Source of the DNA: Paraburkholderia sp. ZP32-5
Lineage (GTDB): Bacteria; Pseudomonadota; Gammaproteobacteria; Burkholderiales; Burkholderiaceae
Reading direction: 5' to 3'
NCBI RefSeq assembly: GCF_021390495.1
Contig: NZ_JAJEJP010000001.1
Span: 1,302,001 to 1,366,000, forward strand
Length of the DNA stretch: 64,000 bases
Part shown: positions 47,473 to 56,739 of the stretch, piece by piece
Layout of the letters: each line of letters starts with the position of its first letter
Numbering within the stretch: position 1 is the stretch's first letter
Program-made: the position numbers and the translations under genes
The notes under the pieces: model-generated
Told to the model about the DNA's origin: nothing
What the model saw: only the letters and a program-made list of their open reading frames with translations
Database searches by the model: none

Positions 47473-50099
47473 GTGAAGCACTACGAGGTTCAGGCAAGGG
47501 CTCCAGAACGGGTTCCGATACAGGTTCAGGTGCGGGTTCAGGCGCGCGTATCGATCTGAAGGCGACGCGGCGGCTCGGTGGCGTCGATCTGCTGCGGCAG
47601 GCCGTCCGCATGACCGCGCGCGACTGGCGCGCCGGCGAACTGACGATGCTGCTGCTGGCACTGGTGCTGGCCGTCGCGGCGCTGTCCAGCGTCGGCTTTC
47701 TCTCCGACCGGTTGCATCAAGGTCTCGAGCGTGACGCGCGGCAGATGATCGCCGCCGATTTCATCGTTCGCGCCGATCATCCGGTCGATCCGCAATTCGC
47801 CACCGAGGCGCACGCACTCGGCTTGCGCACCGCCACCACGGCGATCTTTCCGAGCATGATCAATTCGACCGGCGTGCAGCCGGTGTCGCGGCTCGCCGCC
47901 GTCAAGGCGGTGTCGCCGGACTACCCGCTGCGCGGTGCGGTGCGGATCGCCCCCGCGGCCGGCGCGGCCGATCATCCGGCCACGTCGATTCCGGCGCCGG
48001 GCACCGTGTGGGTCGACGAGCAGTTGCTCGACGCATTGAAGCTGAAGGTCGGCGACAAGGTGAAAGTCGGCGGCCGCGATTTCACGATCAGCGCGCTGAT
48101 CACACGTGAACTCGATCGCGGCTTTTCGTTCGTCAACTTCTCGCCGCGCCTGATGCTGCGCGAAGACGATGTGCAATCGACTGGTCTGGTCACGTACGGC
48201 AGCCGCGTCACGTACCGGCTGCTGGTGGCCGGCGCGGACGATGCGGTCGCGCGCTTCACACAGTTCGCGCACGACCATGTGGATGCCGGCAAGATGCGCG
48301 GCGTCGGGCTCGAATCGCTGCAAGACGGCCAGCCGCAGGTGCGCCAGACACTCGATCGCGCGGGCCATTTCCTGACGCTCGTGTCGCTGCTGACCGCGCT
48401 GCTCGCGGCCGTTGCGATCGCGATGGCCGCGCATCGCTATATGCGCCGGCATCTGGACGGCTGCGCGGCGATGCGCTGCCTTGGCGTGAGCCAGGCCGCG
48501 CTGCGGGCGCTGTTCGTGCTCGAATTCGTCGGGCTCGGCCTGATCGGCGGCGTGCTTGGCGTCGCGCTCGGTTATCTCGGTCATCTGGCGTTGCTGACGT
48601 GGCTCGGCAGCCTGATCGACGTGGTGCTGCCGCAGCCGACGGCGTGGCCCGCGCTCGAAGGCATCGCGGCCGGCCTCGTGCTGCTGCTCGGCTTCGCGTT
48701 GCCGCCGCTGTTGCCGCTAACGCGCGTGCCGCCGGTGCGCGTGCTGCGCCGCGAATGGGGCGAGGCGGGCCGTACCGCATGGGCCGCCTATGCGCTCGGC
48801 ATCGTGCTGTTCGCCGGGCTGCTGATTCTCGCGGCGGGCGAATTGAAGCTCGGCGGGATCGTCGCGGGCGGCTTCGCGGGCGGCTTGCTGGTGTTCGCGC
48901 TGATCGCGCGGCTCGCGTTGTGGGCTGCCGCGCGCGGCGTCCGGAGCGAGCGCATCAACGCGGGGATCGGCTGGCGTTATGCGCTCGCGTCGCTGGAGCG
49001 GCGCAGCAACACGAGTGCGCTGCAGATCACCGCGCTCGGCATCGGCCTGATGTGCCTGCTGCTGATCGCGATGACGCGCAACGACCTCGTGCAGGGCTGG
49101 CGCAAATCGACGCCGCCCGATGCGCCGAACGAGTTCATCATCGATATCCAGCCGGATCAGCGCGACGCGGTCACGCAGTATCTGGATGCGCACGGCATCA
49201 CCGGCGCGGCGCTGTCGCCGATGGTGCGCGGCCGGCTCGTCGCGATCAACGGCCGCGCGGTCAATCCGGATTCGTTCAAGGGCGCGGATGCGCGGCGTCT
49301 GGTCGATCGCGAGTTCAACCTGTCGTACACGACGCAGTTGCCCGACGACAACCGGATCGCCGAGGGCAACTGGTTCGGCGACACGACGAAGCCGCAGATT
49401 TCAATCGAGCAGGGTCTCGCGAAACTGATCGGTGTGAAGCCCGGCGATACGCTGCGCTTCGACGTGACGGGTTTGCAGATCGACGCGCCGGTGACGAGCG
49501 TGCGCAAGCTCGACTGGGGGTCGTTCAAGGTGAACTTCTTCGTGCTGATGCCGCCCGCCGCGCTGAGCGATTTTCCAGCGACGTTCATTACGAGCTTTCA
49601 TCTGCCGCCGGATAAACAGTCGACGATCGATGGCCTGATCGCCGCCTATCCGAACCTCACCGCCATCGACACCGGCCCGATTCTCGCGCAGGTGCAGCGC
49701 GTGCTGCAGCAGGTGATCGGCGCGGTGCAGTTCCTGTTCGCATTCACGCTCGCGGCCGGTGTGCTGGTGCTGTACGCGGCGCTCGCCGGCACCCGCGACG
49801 AGCGTATGCGAGAATCCGCGCTGCTGCGCGCGCTCGGCGCGTCGCATCGGCAGGTGCGCGCGGTGCAGGTCGCCGAATTCGTCGCGGTCGGCGCGCTCGC
49901 CGGTTTGATGGCGGCGATCGGCGCGGAGATCGTCGGCTCGGTGCTCGCGACCCGCGTGTTTGCGTTCTATCTGGACTTCGATCCGTGGGTATTGCCGGCC
50001 GGTATCGTCGCCGGCATTGCCTGCGCGGGTGTGGGCGGCTGGCTGAGTCTGCGGCATGTGTTGTCGCGCCCCGCGTTGCAATCGCTGCGGGACGCGTGA
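47469..50099 (+). CDS. Large FtsX-like ABC transporter permease (YbbP type)
   Basis: 876 residues from a TTG at 47469 that overlaps the DUF4126 stop (TTGA) with GAGGAG nine bases upstream. The N-terminal 27 residues are a GSxx repeat. It has about ten membrane helices in the arrangement 1+3+... : helix near residue 60, a large periplasmic MacB-like domain, two FtsX domains (HFLTLVSLLTALLAAVAIAMA region and a C-terminal FLFAFTLAAGVLVLYAALAG region) with SALLRALGASHRQVRAVQ. YbbP-type permeases pair with a YbbA ATPase to move lipid or hydrophobic substrates; no ATPase gene lies next to it here. Confidence 0.88.
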   Translation: MSEALRGSGKGSRTGSDTGSGAGSGARIDLKATRRLGGVDLLRQAVRMTARDWRAGELTMLLLALVLAVAALSSVGFLSDRLHQGLERDARQMIAADFIVRADHPVDPQFATEAHALGLRTATTAIFPSMINSTGVQPVSRLAAVKAVSPDYPLRGAVRIAPAAGAADHPATSIPAPGTVWVDEQLLDALKLKVGDKVKVGGRDFTISALITRELDRGFSFVNFSPRLMLREDDVQSTGLVTYGSRVTYRLLVAGADDAVARFTQFAHDHVDAGKMRGVGLESLQDGQPQVRQTLDRAGHFLTLVSLLTALLAAVAIAMAAHRYMRRHLDGCAAMRCLGVSQAALRALFVLEFVGLGLIGGVLGVALGYLGHLALLTWLGSLIDVVLPQPTAWPALEGIAAGLVLLLGFALPPLLPLTRVPPVRVLRREWGEAGRTAWAAYALGIVLFAGLLILAAGELKLGGIVAGGFAGGLLVFALIARLALWAAARGVRSERINAGIGWRYALASLERRSNTSALQITALGIGLMCLLLIAMTRNDLVQGWRKSTPPDAPNEFIIDIQPDQRDAVTQYLDAHGITGAALSPMVRGRLVAINGRAVNPDSFKGADARRLVDREFNLSYTTQLPDDNRIAEGNWFGDTTKPQISIEQGLAKLIGVKPGDTLRFDVTGLQIDAPVTSVRKLDWGSFKVNFFVLMPPAALSDFPATFITSFHLPPDKQSTIDGLIAAYPNLTAIDTGPILAQVQRVLQQVIGAVQFLFAFTLAAGVLVLYAALAGTRDERMRESALLRALGASHRQVRAVQVAEFVAVGALAGLMAAIGAEIVGSVLATRVFAFYLDFDPWVLPAGIVAGIACAGVGGWLSLRHVLSRPALQSLRDA
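47487..47546 (+). repeat. Five 12-bp in-frame tandem repeats at the permease N-terminus
   Basis: Five units of 12 bp starting GGTTCAGG or variants encode GSGK, GSRT, GSDT, GSGA, GSGA. A change in copy number keeps the frame. Confidence 0.85.
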
Positions 50100-50123
50100 T
50101 TTTTTCTGGTTGATGAGCAGGGT

Positions 50124-50537
50124 ATGAGCGATCTGAACGACGAAGTGTCCGCGGAGAAACCGACGGCCTTCGAGCTGGTGGGCGGCGAGGCGCGTGTGCG
50201 CGAAATGGTCGACCGGTTTTACGATTTGATGGATCTCGAAGCCGATTTCGCCGGCATTCGCGCGCTGCATCCGGCGTCGCTCGACGGTTCGCGCGACAAG
50301 CTGTTCTGGTTCCTGTGCGGCTGGCTCGGCGGCCCCGATCATTACATCAGCCGCTTCGGCCATCCGCGTCTGCGCGCGCGGCATCTGCCGTTCGCGATCG
50401 CATCGAGCGAGCGCGACCAGTGGCTGCGCTGCATGGCGTGGGCCATGGAAGATATCGGCTTGCCCGAGCCGCTGCGCGAACGTCTGCTGAGTTCGTTCTT
50501 CGAAACCGCCGACTGGATGCGCAACCGCAATGGCTGA
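50124..50537 (+). CDS. Group II truncated haemoglobin
   Basis: 137 residues with the 2-on-2 globin pattern: FELVGGEARVREMVDRFYDL with Tyr at B10 position, LFWFLCGWLGGPDHYISRFG, the proximal His in LRARHLPFAI and the group II Trp in RDQWLRCMAWAM (G8). Binds haem and handles O2, NO or peroxide in the cytoplasm. Follows the permease by 24 bases and overlaps the DUF924 gene by eight bases, an arrangement that suggests co-translation. Confidence 0.93.
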   Translation: MSDLNDEVSAEKPTAFELVGGEARVREMVDRFYDLMDLEADFAGIRALHPASLDGSRDKLFWFLCGWLGGPDHYISRFGHPRLRARHLPFAIASSERDQWLRCMAWAMEDIGLPEPLRERLLSSFFETADWMRNRNG

Positions 50538-51168
50538 TACGCCGCCGCACGACACCTCATACACGGTCGCAGCCGACTACGCGGCGCTACCCGCGCGTGC
50601 CCGCGATGTGCTGGACTGCTGGTTCGGCGCTCCCGATTCAGGCGAGTACGGCACCGAGCGCAAGCTGTGGTTCTCCCGCAATGACGCCGTCGATGCGATG
50701 CTGCGCGAACGCTTCGGCGATCTGATCGACGCGGCGAACGCGGACGCGCTCGATGCATGGCAGGACTCGCCGCTCGGCGCGCTGGCGCTCGTCATCGTGC
50801 TCGATCAGTTCTCGCGCAACTGCCATCGCAATACCGCGCGCGCGTTTGCCGCCGACCGCAAGGCGCTCGCGGTCGCGCAACGGATGGTCGCAAGTGGCGC
50901 CGACCGTCTGTTGCCAAGCGTGCATCATCGCGCGTTCGCGTATCTGCCGTTCGAGCACAGCGAGACGCTGGCGGGCCAGCACGAGTCGCTGCGTCTGTTC
51001 GGGCAGCTTGCCGAGGAGCCGAGCGGCAAGTCGTATTACCGCTTCGCGGTGCGGCACGCGGAAATCATCGAGCGGTTTGGGCGCTTTCCGCATCGCAATG
51101 TGCTGGTCGGGCGCGCGTCGAGCGATGAGGAAACCGCGTTTTTGCGAGAGCCTGGGTCGTCGTTTTGA
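50530..51168 (+). CDS. DUF924 family protein
   Basis: 212 residues. Characteristic blocks: VLDCWFGAPDSGEYG, RKLWFSRNDAVDAML, LALVIVLDQFSRNCHRNTARAFA, AYLPFEHSE and FGRFPHRNVLVGR. The fold is TPR-like helical; the biochemical role is unknown. Eight bases of overlap with the truncated haemoglobin gene. A 71-bp gap precedes the convergent ArnT-like gene. Confidence 0.92.
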   Translation: MADTPPHDTSYTVAADYAALPARARDVLDCWFGAPDSGEYGTERKLWFSRNDAVDAMLRERFGDLIDAANADALDAWQDSPLGALALVIVLDQFSRNCHRNTARAFAADRKALAVAQRMVASGADRLLPSVHHRAFAYLPFEHSETLAGQHESLRLFGQLAEEPSGKSYYRFAVRHAEIIERFGRFPHRNVLVGRASSDEETAFLREPGSSF

Positions 51169-51239
51169 AGCGACGCTGACAGGCGTCGAAACCGAAGCCA
51201 ACGCCTGCGCTTCGCTTTAGCGCGGCGCGCTTCACCCGA

Positions 51240-53195
51240 CTAGTCGTCGCCGCGTACCGTGCCCGGAGCCGGCGTGTGCACGAACACCCGCAGCAGCTCA
51301 TCCGTGTCGCCGGGTCGCGAGCCCGACCAGAACAGCCGCCAGTCGCCGGGCGGCGGACGCGGATTGGCGCGCCGGCTCTCTTCGATCAGCCACGTGCAAC
51401 TGGTGGTGCGCGAGTCTTCATTCGGCCGATGCTCGATGCCCGTGTAGTAGTAGAGCATAGGCGCTTCCGATTCACCGAGGCTGGAGCTCGCCATGCAATC
51501 GCCGTCGTTCCATTCGATATCCATCTTCGCGCCGAGATCCCGGAACACCGAACGGTAGCTTTTCGCATAATCGAGCCACGGCAGCAGCAGCGTGCTGACG
51601 AGTCCCCACGCGAGCACCGCGCCCGCGCACCAGCTGAGCGCGCCGCGCCATCTGCCGGCGTGCTTGAACGACGGTAGCAGCCACAGCCAGCCGAACGTCA
51701 ACAGCAACGCAGCGGCGATCAGCACGGGTTGCACGGGCAATACCCAGTCGAGCGGCAGCCAGCGGCCGAGCCGATGCAGCGATGCATGGGTGTTCGCGGG
51801 GCTCGTCATGATCGACCAGACGATCCACGCGAGCACGGCGATGCTGCCGAACAGCACGCGGCTCGTCATATCCCAGACCGTATGCAAGCGCGCCGGCAGT
51901 CTTTCGACACCCAGCATCGCGAGCAGCGCAAGTGGCGCGATAAACGGCAGGATGTACAGCTCGCGGACAGTCGCCGACGTTTGCAGCACCGCGAAGCCGA
52001 TGCCCGCGAAAATCACCGGCAATGCGACGCGCGGATCGCGCCAGCGCCGCCATGCGCCACCCGCAAGCGCGGCCAGCGCGAGCGGCACTACTGGAAAGCC
52101 GACGCTCAGCGCGGTACGCAGCACGAACAGACGGCTCTCGTTTTCCGAGCCGAGTTCGGCGACCGAAAAGCCGAAGAAGCGGCCGATGTTGTTATCCCAC
52201 AGCCACACCTTGAACAGCGCTTCCGAGCGCAGATAGAAGCAGATCGGCCAGATCAGCGCGAACGGCGCGCAGACGAGCGCGGCGATACCGAGCGCGCCCG
52301 CGAAGCTCCGGCTGCGGCACGCCGGATAGAGCACGAGTACCGCGCAAAGGGTCGCGGCGAACACCAGTGGCACGAACAGCCCTTTCGCGAGTAGCGACAC
52401 GCCGACGCCCGCGCCGAACATCGCCGCGCCGCTCAGCGCGTTGCGACGCCGTTCGCGCGCGTCGCGTGGTTCTGCGGTCAGCGGCGTTGAAGACGCTGGC
52501 AAAGCTGCATCCGCATCCACATCGCGCAGATGCGCGAGCACGAGTTCGAACAGTCCGCAGAAGCCGAGCGCGGCGCCCGCCATCAGCGCGACGTCGGTCA
52601 TCATGTCGTGCACGTGCTTGACGACGGCGAGTGTGCCGCCGAACAGCGCGAGCGTGCCGATCACGCGCAGATCGAACCAGCTCGACGCGCCGATCACACG
52701 GCGTGCAACGCGGCCGGTGTAGTAAAGGGTGAGGCCCGCGAACAGCGCGCTCGCGAGGCGCGCCGCGTCATGTAGCGGCAGGTAGCGGCCGAACATCCAC
52801 GCAAAGCCGGCGGCGACCCAGTCGTAGATCGGTGGCTTTTCGACGAACGGCTGGCCCGCGCTGGTCGGTACGACGAGGTCGCCGGTATTGAGCATGTGCT
52901 GGACGATGCCGAACGTGTAGGTCTCATCCTGCTTCCACGGCTGGTGGCCCAGCGTGCCCGGCAGCAGCCACGCGCACAGCATCGCCAGCGCGACGATCCA
53001 TAGCAACGGACGGACCGCCGTGAGCGCGCGCCAGCGCCGCAGGCCGCGCTGGGCTGGAGCCGTAGCCGTGCCGGCGGCGTTGGCCGTGTCGGCGACTTGT
53101 GATGTGAGTGCGGTGGCGGCAGGCGCCGCCAATATCGAAGCCGTGGGCGCGGCGGCTTTGCGCGCGCGCCCACTTGCGAACTGCTTGTCTTGCAT
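51240..53195 (-). CDS. ArnT-like glycosyltransferase family 39/83 membrane protein
   Basis: 651 residues. About 65 low-complexity residues lead to the first helix (LLWIVALAMLCAWLLPG), then the luminal catalytic loop with KQDETYTFGIVQHML and a PFVEKPPIYDWVAA segment. The DE pair plus KPP is the ArnT/PMT active-site pattern. About eleven more helices and a soluble C-terminal domain follow. ArnT moves 4-amino-arabinose from undecaprenyl phosphate to lipid A in the periplasm. No arn genes are adjacent, so this may be a paralogue with another polyprenyl-sugar donor. Reads leftward; the 275-bp gap upstream contains the terminator of the preceding SDR gene. Confidence 0.85.
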   Translation of the reverse strand: MQDKQFASGRARKAAAPTASILAAPAATALTSQVADTANAAGTATAPAQRGLRRWRALTAVRPLLWIVALAMLCAWLLPGTLGHQPWKQDETYTFGIVQHMLNTGDLVVPTSAGQPFVEKPPIYDWVAAGFAWMFGRYLPLHDAARLASALFAGLTLYYTGRVARRVIGASSWFDLRVIGTLALFGGTLAVVKHVHDMMTDVALMAGAALGFCGLFELVLAHLRDVDADAALPASSTPLTAEPRDARERRRNALSGAAMFGAGVGVSLLAKGLFVPLVFAATLCAVLVLYPACRSRSFAGALGIAALVCAPFALIWPICFYLRSEALFKVWLWDNNIGRFFGFSVAELGSENESRLFVLRTALSVGFPVVPLALAALAGGAWRRWRDPRVALPVIFAGIGFAVLQTSATVRELYILPFIAPLALLAMLGVERLPARLHTVWDMTSRVLFGSIAVLAWIVWSIMTSPANTHASLHRLGRWLPLDWVLPVQPVLIAAALLLTFGWLWLLPSFKHAGRWRGALSWCAGAVLAWGLVSTLLLPWLDYAKSYRSVFRDLGAKMDIEWNDGDCMASSSLGESEAPMLYYYTGIEHRPNEDSRTTSCTWLIEESRRANPRPPPGDWRLFWSGSRPGDTDELLRVFVHTPAPGTVRGDD

Positions 53196-53415
53196 GGAAG
53201 TCTCTGTTCAGCGGACGCGGCGGCATAGGCCGCGTCCTTATTGGGTCCGCCTTGTTGCGCGTGCGGATCTATGCGAGTCGGATGATTGTAGCGCCGTGTT
53301 CTTACGGAATATTACGAACGAGCGCGAGACGCGGACGGTTTGTGCGTGCGTGTGTTGGCTTCCGATCAGATCGACGGAAGGCGCGTGAGGAGAGAGGGAG
53401 AACTGAAGCGAAGAG

Positions 53416-53450
53416 CAAAAAAAAGCGCGGCCGCAATGGGCCGCGCTTTG
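53416..53450 (-). terminator. Intrinsic terminator of the leftward SDR gene
   Basis: Leftward reading: AAAGCGCGGCC, a six-base loop, GGCCGCGCTTT, then a run of eight T in total. Starts 21 bases beyond the SDR stop. Confidence 0.85.
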
Positions 53451-53470
53451 CGCTGGACGTGTATGAGCGC

Positions 53471-54217
53471 TTAGCGGCCGCCGGCGACGTCGACCAGCGA
53501 ACCTGTCACGTACGATGCCGCATCGCTGAGCAGCCAGACGATCGCCTCGGCCACTTCATCCGCGCTGCCGGGGCGGCCGAGCGGCGTGGTCGCGCCCAAC
53601 TGCGCGGCGCGCTCGGGCTTGCCGCCGCTCGCGTGAATCTCGGTATCGATCAGACCCGGGCGCACCGCATTCACGCGCACACCCTGCGGGCCGAGTTCTT
53701 TCGCGAGGCCGAGCGTCATCGTGTCGATCGCGCCCTTCGAGCCCGCGTAGTCGACGTATTCGTTCGGCGAGCCGAGCCGCGCCGCCGCCGACGAAATATT
53801 GACGATCGCGCCACCCGCGCCGCCGCGCCGCGTCGACATGCGCCGCGCCGCTTCGCGCGCGCACAGGTACGCGCCGAGCACGTTGACGTCGAACATGCGC
53901 TTCAGGCGCGCGACGTCCATGTCCGCGAGCTGGCTCGACGGAGCGACGATGCCGGCGTTGTTGACGAGCGCGTCGACGCGGCCGAACGTCTGCTGCAGCG
54001 TATCGAACATCGCGATCACATCGGCTTCGTTGGCGACATCGCCGGCGATCGTCACCGCGCGGCCGCCCGCGCGTTCCACTTCGGCGACCGTCTGCTCGGC
54101 CGCGGCTACATCGCGCACATAGTTCACGCCGACACACCAGCCGCGCTCGCCAAGCAGGCGTGCGCTCGCACGGCCGATGCCGCGGCTGCCGCCGGTGATC
54201 AGAACAGCTTTCGTCAT
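53471..54217 (-). CDS. Short-chain dehydrogenase/reductase
   Basis: 248 residues, classical SDR with intact motifs: LITGGSRGIGRAS at the N-terminus, DALVNNAGIVAP near 84, IVNISSAAARLG near 137 and the catalytic YAGSKGA. C-terminal PLGRPGSADEVAEAIVWLLS and YVTGSLVDVAGGR complete the fold. Similar to FabG or glucose-dehydrogenase-type enzymes; NADP preference is likely from the Arg after the glycine motif, but substrate is unknown. Own terminator downstream, 162 bp from LOG. Confidence 0.93.
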   Translation of the reverse strand: MTKAVLITGGSRGIGRASARLLGERGWCVGVNYVRDVAAAEQTVAEVERAGGRAVTIAGDVANEADVIAMFDTLQQTFGRVDALVNNAGIVAPSSQLADMDVARLKRMFDVNVLGAYLCAREAARRMSTRRGGAGGAIVNISSAAARLGSPNEYVDYAGSKGAIDTMTLGLAKELGPQGVRVNAVRPGLIDTEIHASGGKPERAAQLGATTPLGRPGSADEVAEAIVWLLSDAASYVTGSLVDVAGGR

Positions 54218-54379
54218 GGAAACCTCGTGGTTCGATTAGGGAGCGGATGCATTGCGCGCGATTCTTCAGTGACCCGGTTGCGAGAGAGACGTACAGACGA
54301 TTCGTGCGCCAGCCGCGCAATGCTCACAGTTCATGGACGGGCCCATCATGCACGGGTCCATCCCCATGCGTTCTTCTCT

Positions 54380-54970
54380 TCAAATCGCGTTGCTTTGAAC
54401 CGGAAGCGCCCATTTGTCGCCCGCGCGCGGCTGATAGCTTTGCAGCTTGCCGATCAGCGCGAGCGGGTCGGCGTCGATCTGCAGCATGTCGACATAGGTC
54501 TCGCGCATGAAGCCTTCATCGACCGTGTGGCGCAGCACCTGGATCAGCGGCTCGTAGAAGTGATCGACGTTCAGCAGACCGATCGCCTTGCCGTGGTAGC
54601 CGAGCTGCGCCCACGTGAAGACCTCGAACAGTTCTTCGAGCGTACCCGCACCGCCGGGCATCGCGACGAACGCGTCGGACAGCTCGGCCATCATCTTCTT
54701 GCGCTGATGCATGTCGGGCACCACGTGCAGTTCGGTCAGACCGTTATGGCCGACTTCCTTGTTGACCAGCAATTCGGGAATCACGCCGATCGCGCGGCCG
54801 CCTTCGGCCATGACCGTATCGGCGATCACACCCATCAGGCCCACCTTTCCGCCGCCGTAGACCAGCGCGAGATCGGCCTGAACCAGCGCGCGGCCGAACG
54901 CGCGGGCCGCTTGCGCATACAACGGTTTGGCTCCCATCGAGGAGCCGCAATACACACATACCGACTTCAT
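54380..54970 (-). CDS. LOG family protein (TIGR00730), cytokinin riboside phosphoribohydrolase-like
   Basis: 196 residues. Starts MKSVCVYCGSSMGAKP, has ALVYGGGKVGLMGVIAD and the active-site MPGGAGTLEELFEV with the LOG PGGxGTxxE motif. The family splits nucleoside 5'-monophosphates (including cytokinin ribotides) to base and ribose phosphate. In bacteria it is widespread, and cytokinin activation is proven only for some. It starts three bases after the TetR stop, so both are one transcript. Confidence 0.93.
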   Translation of the reverse strand: MKSVCVYCGSSMGAKPLYAQAARAFGRALVQADLALVYGGGKVGLMGVIADTVMAEGGRAIGVIPELLVNKEVGHNGLTELHVVPDMHQRKKMMAELSDAFVAMPGGAGTLEELFEVFTWAQLGYHGKAIGLLNVDHFYEPLIQVLRHTVDEGFMRETYVDMLQIDADPLALIGKLQSYQPRAGDKWALPVQSNAI

Positions 54971-54973
54971 TGT

Positions 54974-55699
54974 TCAAACGTCCTTCGATTCGTTGCGAGG
55001 CGTGGCGCCATCCCGTGGCGGCAGATAGTCGTAGAACTCGCGCTTGGGCAGCTTGCCCGACACGAGATCGTCGAACAGCTGCCGCGAGCGGCCGCGCAGA
55101 TAAGGCGCCATCAGCGACACGATCTGCACGCTCACCTGATGCAGTTCCGCGCGGATGGCTTCCTGCTCGTTGTATTTGCGCGGATTCATCACGAACTGGT
55201 ACGACAGCCAGTACGTGCCGATCACACCGACGTTGGTCGCGATCACGTGCAACTCCTGCGGCGTCGCGACCATTTCGCCGTCGGCGACCAGTTGCTCGCA
55301 GAACTGGCTTGCGAAGCGCACCTTGTGGCTGATGATCTGCTTGAAGTGAGTTTCGAGCGTGCGGTTGCGCGCGAGCAGATCGTTCAGATCACGATAGAGG
55401 AAGCGGTAGCGCCACGTGAAATCGACCATGTACTGCAGATACGACCACATTTCGTCGATGGTCGCGCGATGGTCTTCGGGAAAACGCAGACGCTTTTCGA
55501 TCTCCTGCTCGAACTGGCTGAAGATGCTGTTGATGATGTCGTCTTTGTTGCGGAAGTGGTAGTACAGGTTGCCGGGACTGATCTCCATTTCCTCGGCGAT
55601 CGTCGTCGTCGTGACGTTCGGTTCGCCGATTTCGTTGAAGAGCTTCAACGAGAGTTCGAGAATCCGTTCGCGCGTGCGGCGGGGAGGTTTGGCTTCCAT
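54974..55699 (-). CDS. TetR/AcrR family transcriptional regulator
   Basis: 241 residues from the ATG at 55699; the frame extends to 55762. N-terminal helix-turn-helix (TRERILELSLKLFNEIGEP, VTTTTIAEEMEISPGNLYYHF) and an all-helical ligand domain. Acidic-hydrophobic C-terminal part without a recognisable effector signature. Directly followed by the LOG gene. A near-palindrome CCGAGCGTTCG at 55892-55902 between its -10 and -35 region is a candidate self-operator. Confidence 0.9.
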   Translation of the reverse strand: MEAKPPRRTRERILELSLKLFNEIGEPNVTTTTIAEEMEISPGNLYYHFRNKDDIINSIFSQFEQEIEKRLRFPEDHRATIDEMWSYLQYMVDFTWRYRFLYRDLNDLLARNRTLETHFKQIISHKVRFASQFCEQLVADGEMVATPQELHVIATNVGVIGTYWLSYQFVMNPRKYNEQEAIRAELHQVSVQIVSLMAPYLRGRSRQLFDDLVSGKLPKREFYDYLPPRDGATPRNESKDV

Positions 55700-55883
55700 G
55701 TCGTCCGGCCCTGGTTGTGCCGGGCTGGGCGCGCGGCGGCGTGCCGCTGCTGCGTGTTCCACCCGGATACGGTTGGTATCTTGAACGCCCGAACCTGCCG
55801 CCGCGCGGCGGGCTCCCCGAAGGGCAGGAAGGCGCGAGGCGTTGCTGCGGAGTGCCTGTGCTTTCCAGCGAGACTATCAATAG

Positions 55884-55903
55884 ATTATAAACCGAGCGTT
55901 CGA
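55884..55903 (-). promoter_or_regulatory. Promoter and candidate TetR operator
   Basis: Leftward TATAAT (complement of 55884-55889). Just upstream, in the spacer, CGAGCGTTCG (55893-55902) matches its reverse complement at eight of ten bases. Repressor sites placed this way are usual in self-regulated tetR genes. Confidence 0.4.
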
Positions 55904-55996
55904 ATACCTAACCCACCGGACGGGTTTTCCATTCGGGCTTGCCATTGTTTGGGACGACTCCGCATGTCGACTACTGATTCAGTCAGCATCAGAAGC

Positions 55997-56605
55997 TCAT
56001 AACCATGCGCTAACCCAGCGTACGACCAGCGGGCCGACGATCACGACCCACGTCATTACGCACATGCCGAGCGCGACCATCACGGCCGCGCTGCCGAGAT
56101 CTTTCGCGCGGCGCGACAGTTCGTGGCGTTCGAGCGAGATCCGGTCGATTGCCGCTTCGACGCTCGAATTGAGCAGCTCGACGATCAGCACGAGCAGCAC
56201 CGAGCCGAGCAGCAAGACGCGCGATACCGGATCGACCGGCACGAAGAGGCCGCACGGAACCAGGATCGCGGCGAGCGTGAGCTCCTGACGAAACGCGCTT
56301 TCCTCGCGGATCGCGACGCGAAATCCGGCCAGCGAGTTTTTCATCGCGTGCCACGCGCGCGTGAGGCCGCGGTTGCCTTTGTACGGATTGAAGGGCAGCG
56401 GCGCGAGCGGGTCGTCGGGACTCAGCGGTTCGTGCTGGTGTGCGTGCACGGCGTCGTGCTGGCCGGCTTGTTGTCCGTTGTGCTGTTCGGTGTACGAGGT
56501 GCTCGTATCGATACCGTTCGCGCCAGCGCCGTGGGCGCCGGTCGTGGTGGTCGCATGGTTCGCGCCGTTCACGTGAGGCGCGCCGGCATCCGCATGCTCG
56601 GGCAT
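55997..56605 (-). CDS. dgkA: Diacylglycerol kinase DgkA with His/Gln-rich N-terminal extension
   Basis: About 202 residues from the ATG at 56605. The C-terminal ~120 residues are the trimeric membrane kinase: LTRAWHAMKNSLAGFRVAIREES (split here), AFRQELTLAA, ELLNSSVEAAIDRI with the catalytic Glu, and AKDLGSAAVMVAL. It converts diacylglycerol to phosphatidic acid. The first ~75 residues are low complexity with HDAVHAHQHE. Translation may instead start at 56743, in the GT4 stop (ATGA), but the extra part is Ser/Arg-rich and looks non-coding. Last gene of the Pho-box operon. Confidence 0.88.
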   Translation of the reverse strand: MPEHADAGAPHVNGANHATTTTGAHGAGANGIDTSTSYTEQHNGQQAGQHDAVHAHQHEPLSPDDPLAPLPFNPYKGNRGLTRAWHAMKNSLAGFRVAIREESAFRQELTLAAILVPCGLFVPVDPVSRVLLLGSVLLVLIVELLNSSVEAAIDRISLERHELSRRAKDLGSAAVMVALGMCVMTWVVIVGPLVVRWVSAWL

Positions 56606-56739
56606 GCGTTGCTCGCGCACCTCGTCGAACGGCTCGATGCTGGTCGTATCGCGCGTGGATCGGACGGCGCGCAACGCGCCGCTCGACGCGCGCCCGGCGC
56701 TGGATCGGCTGCTTCGCATGGCGGATTTCGCGCGCCGCA

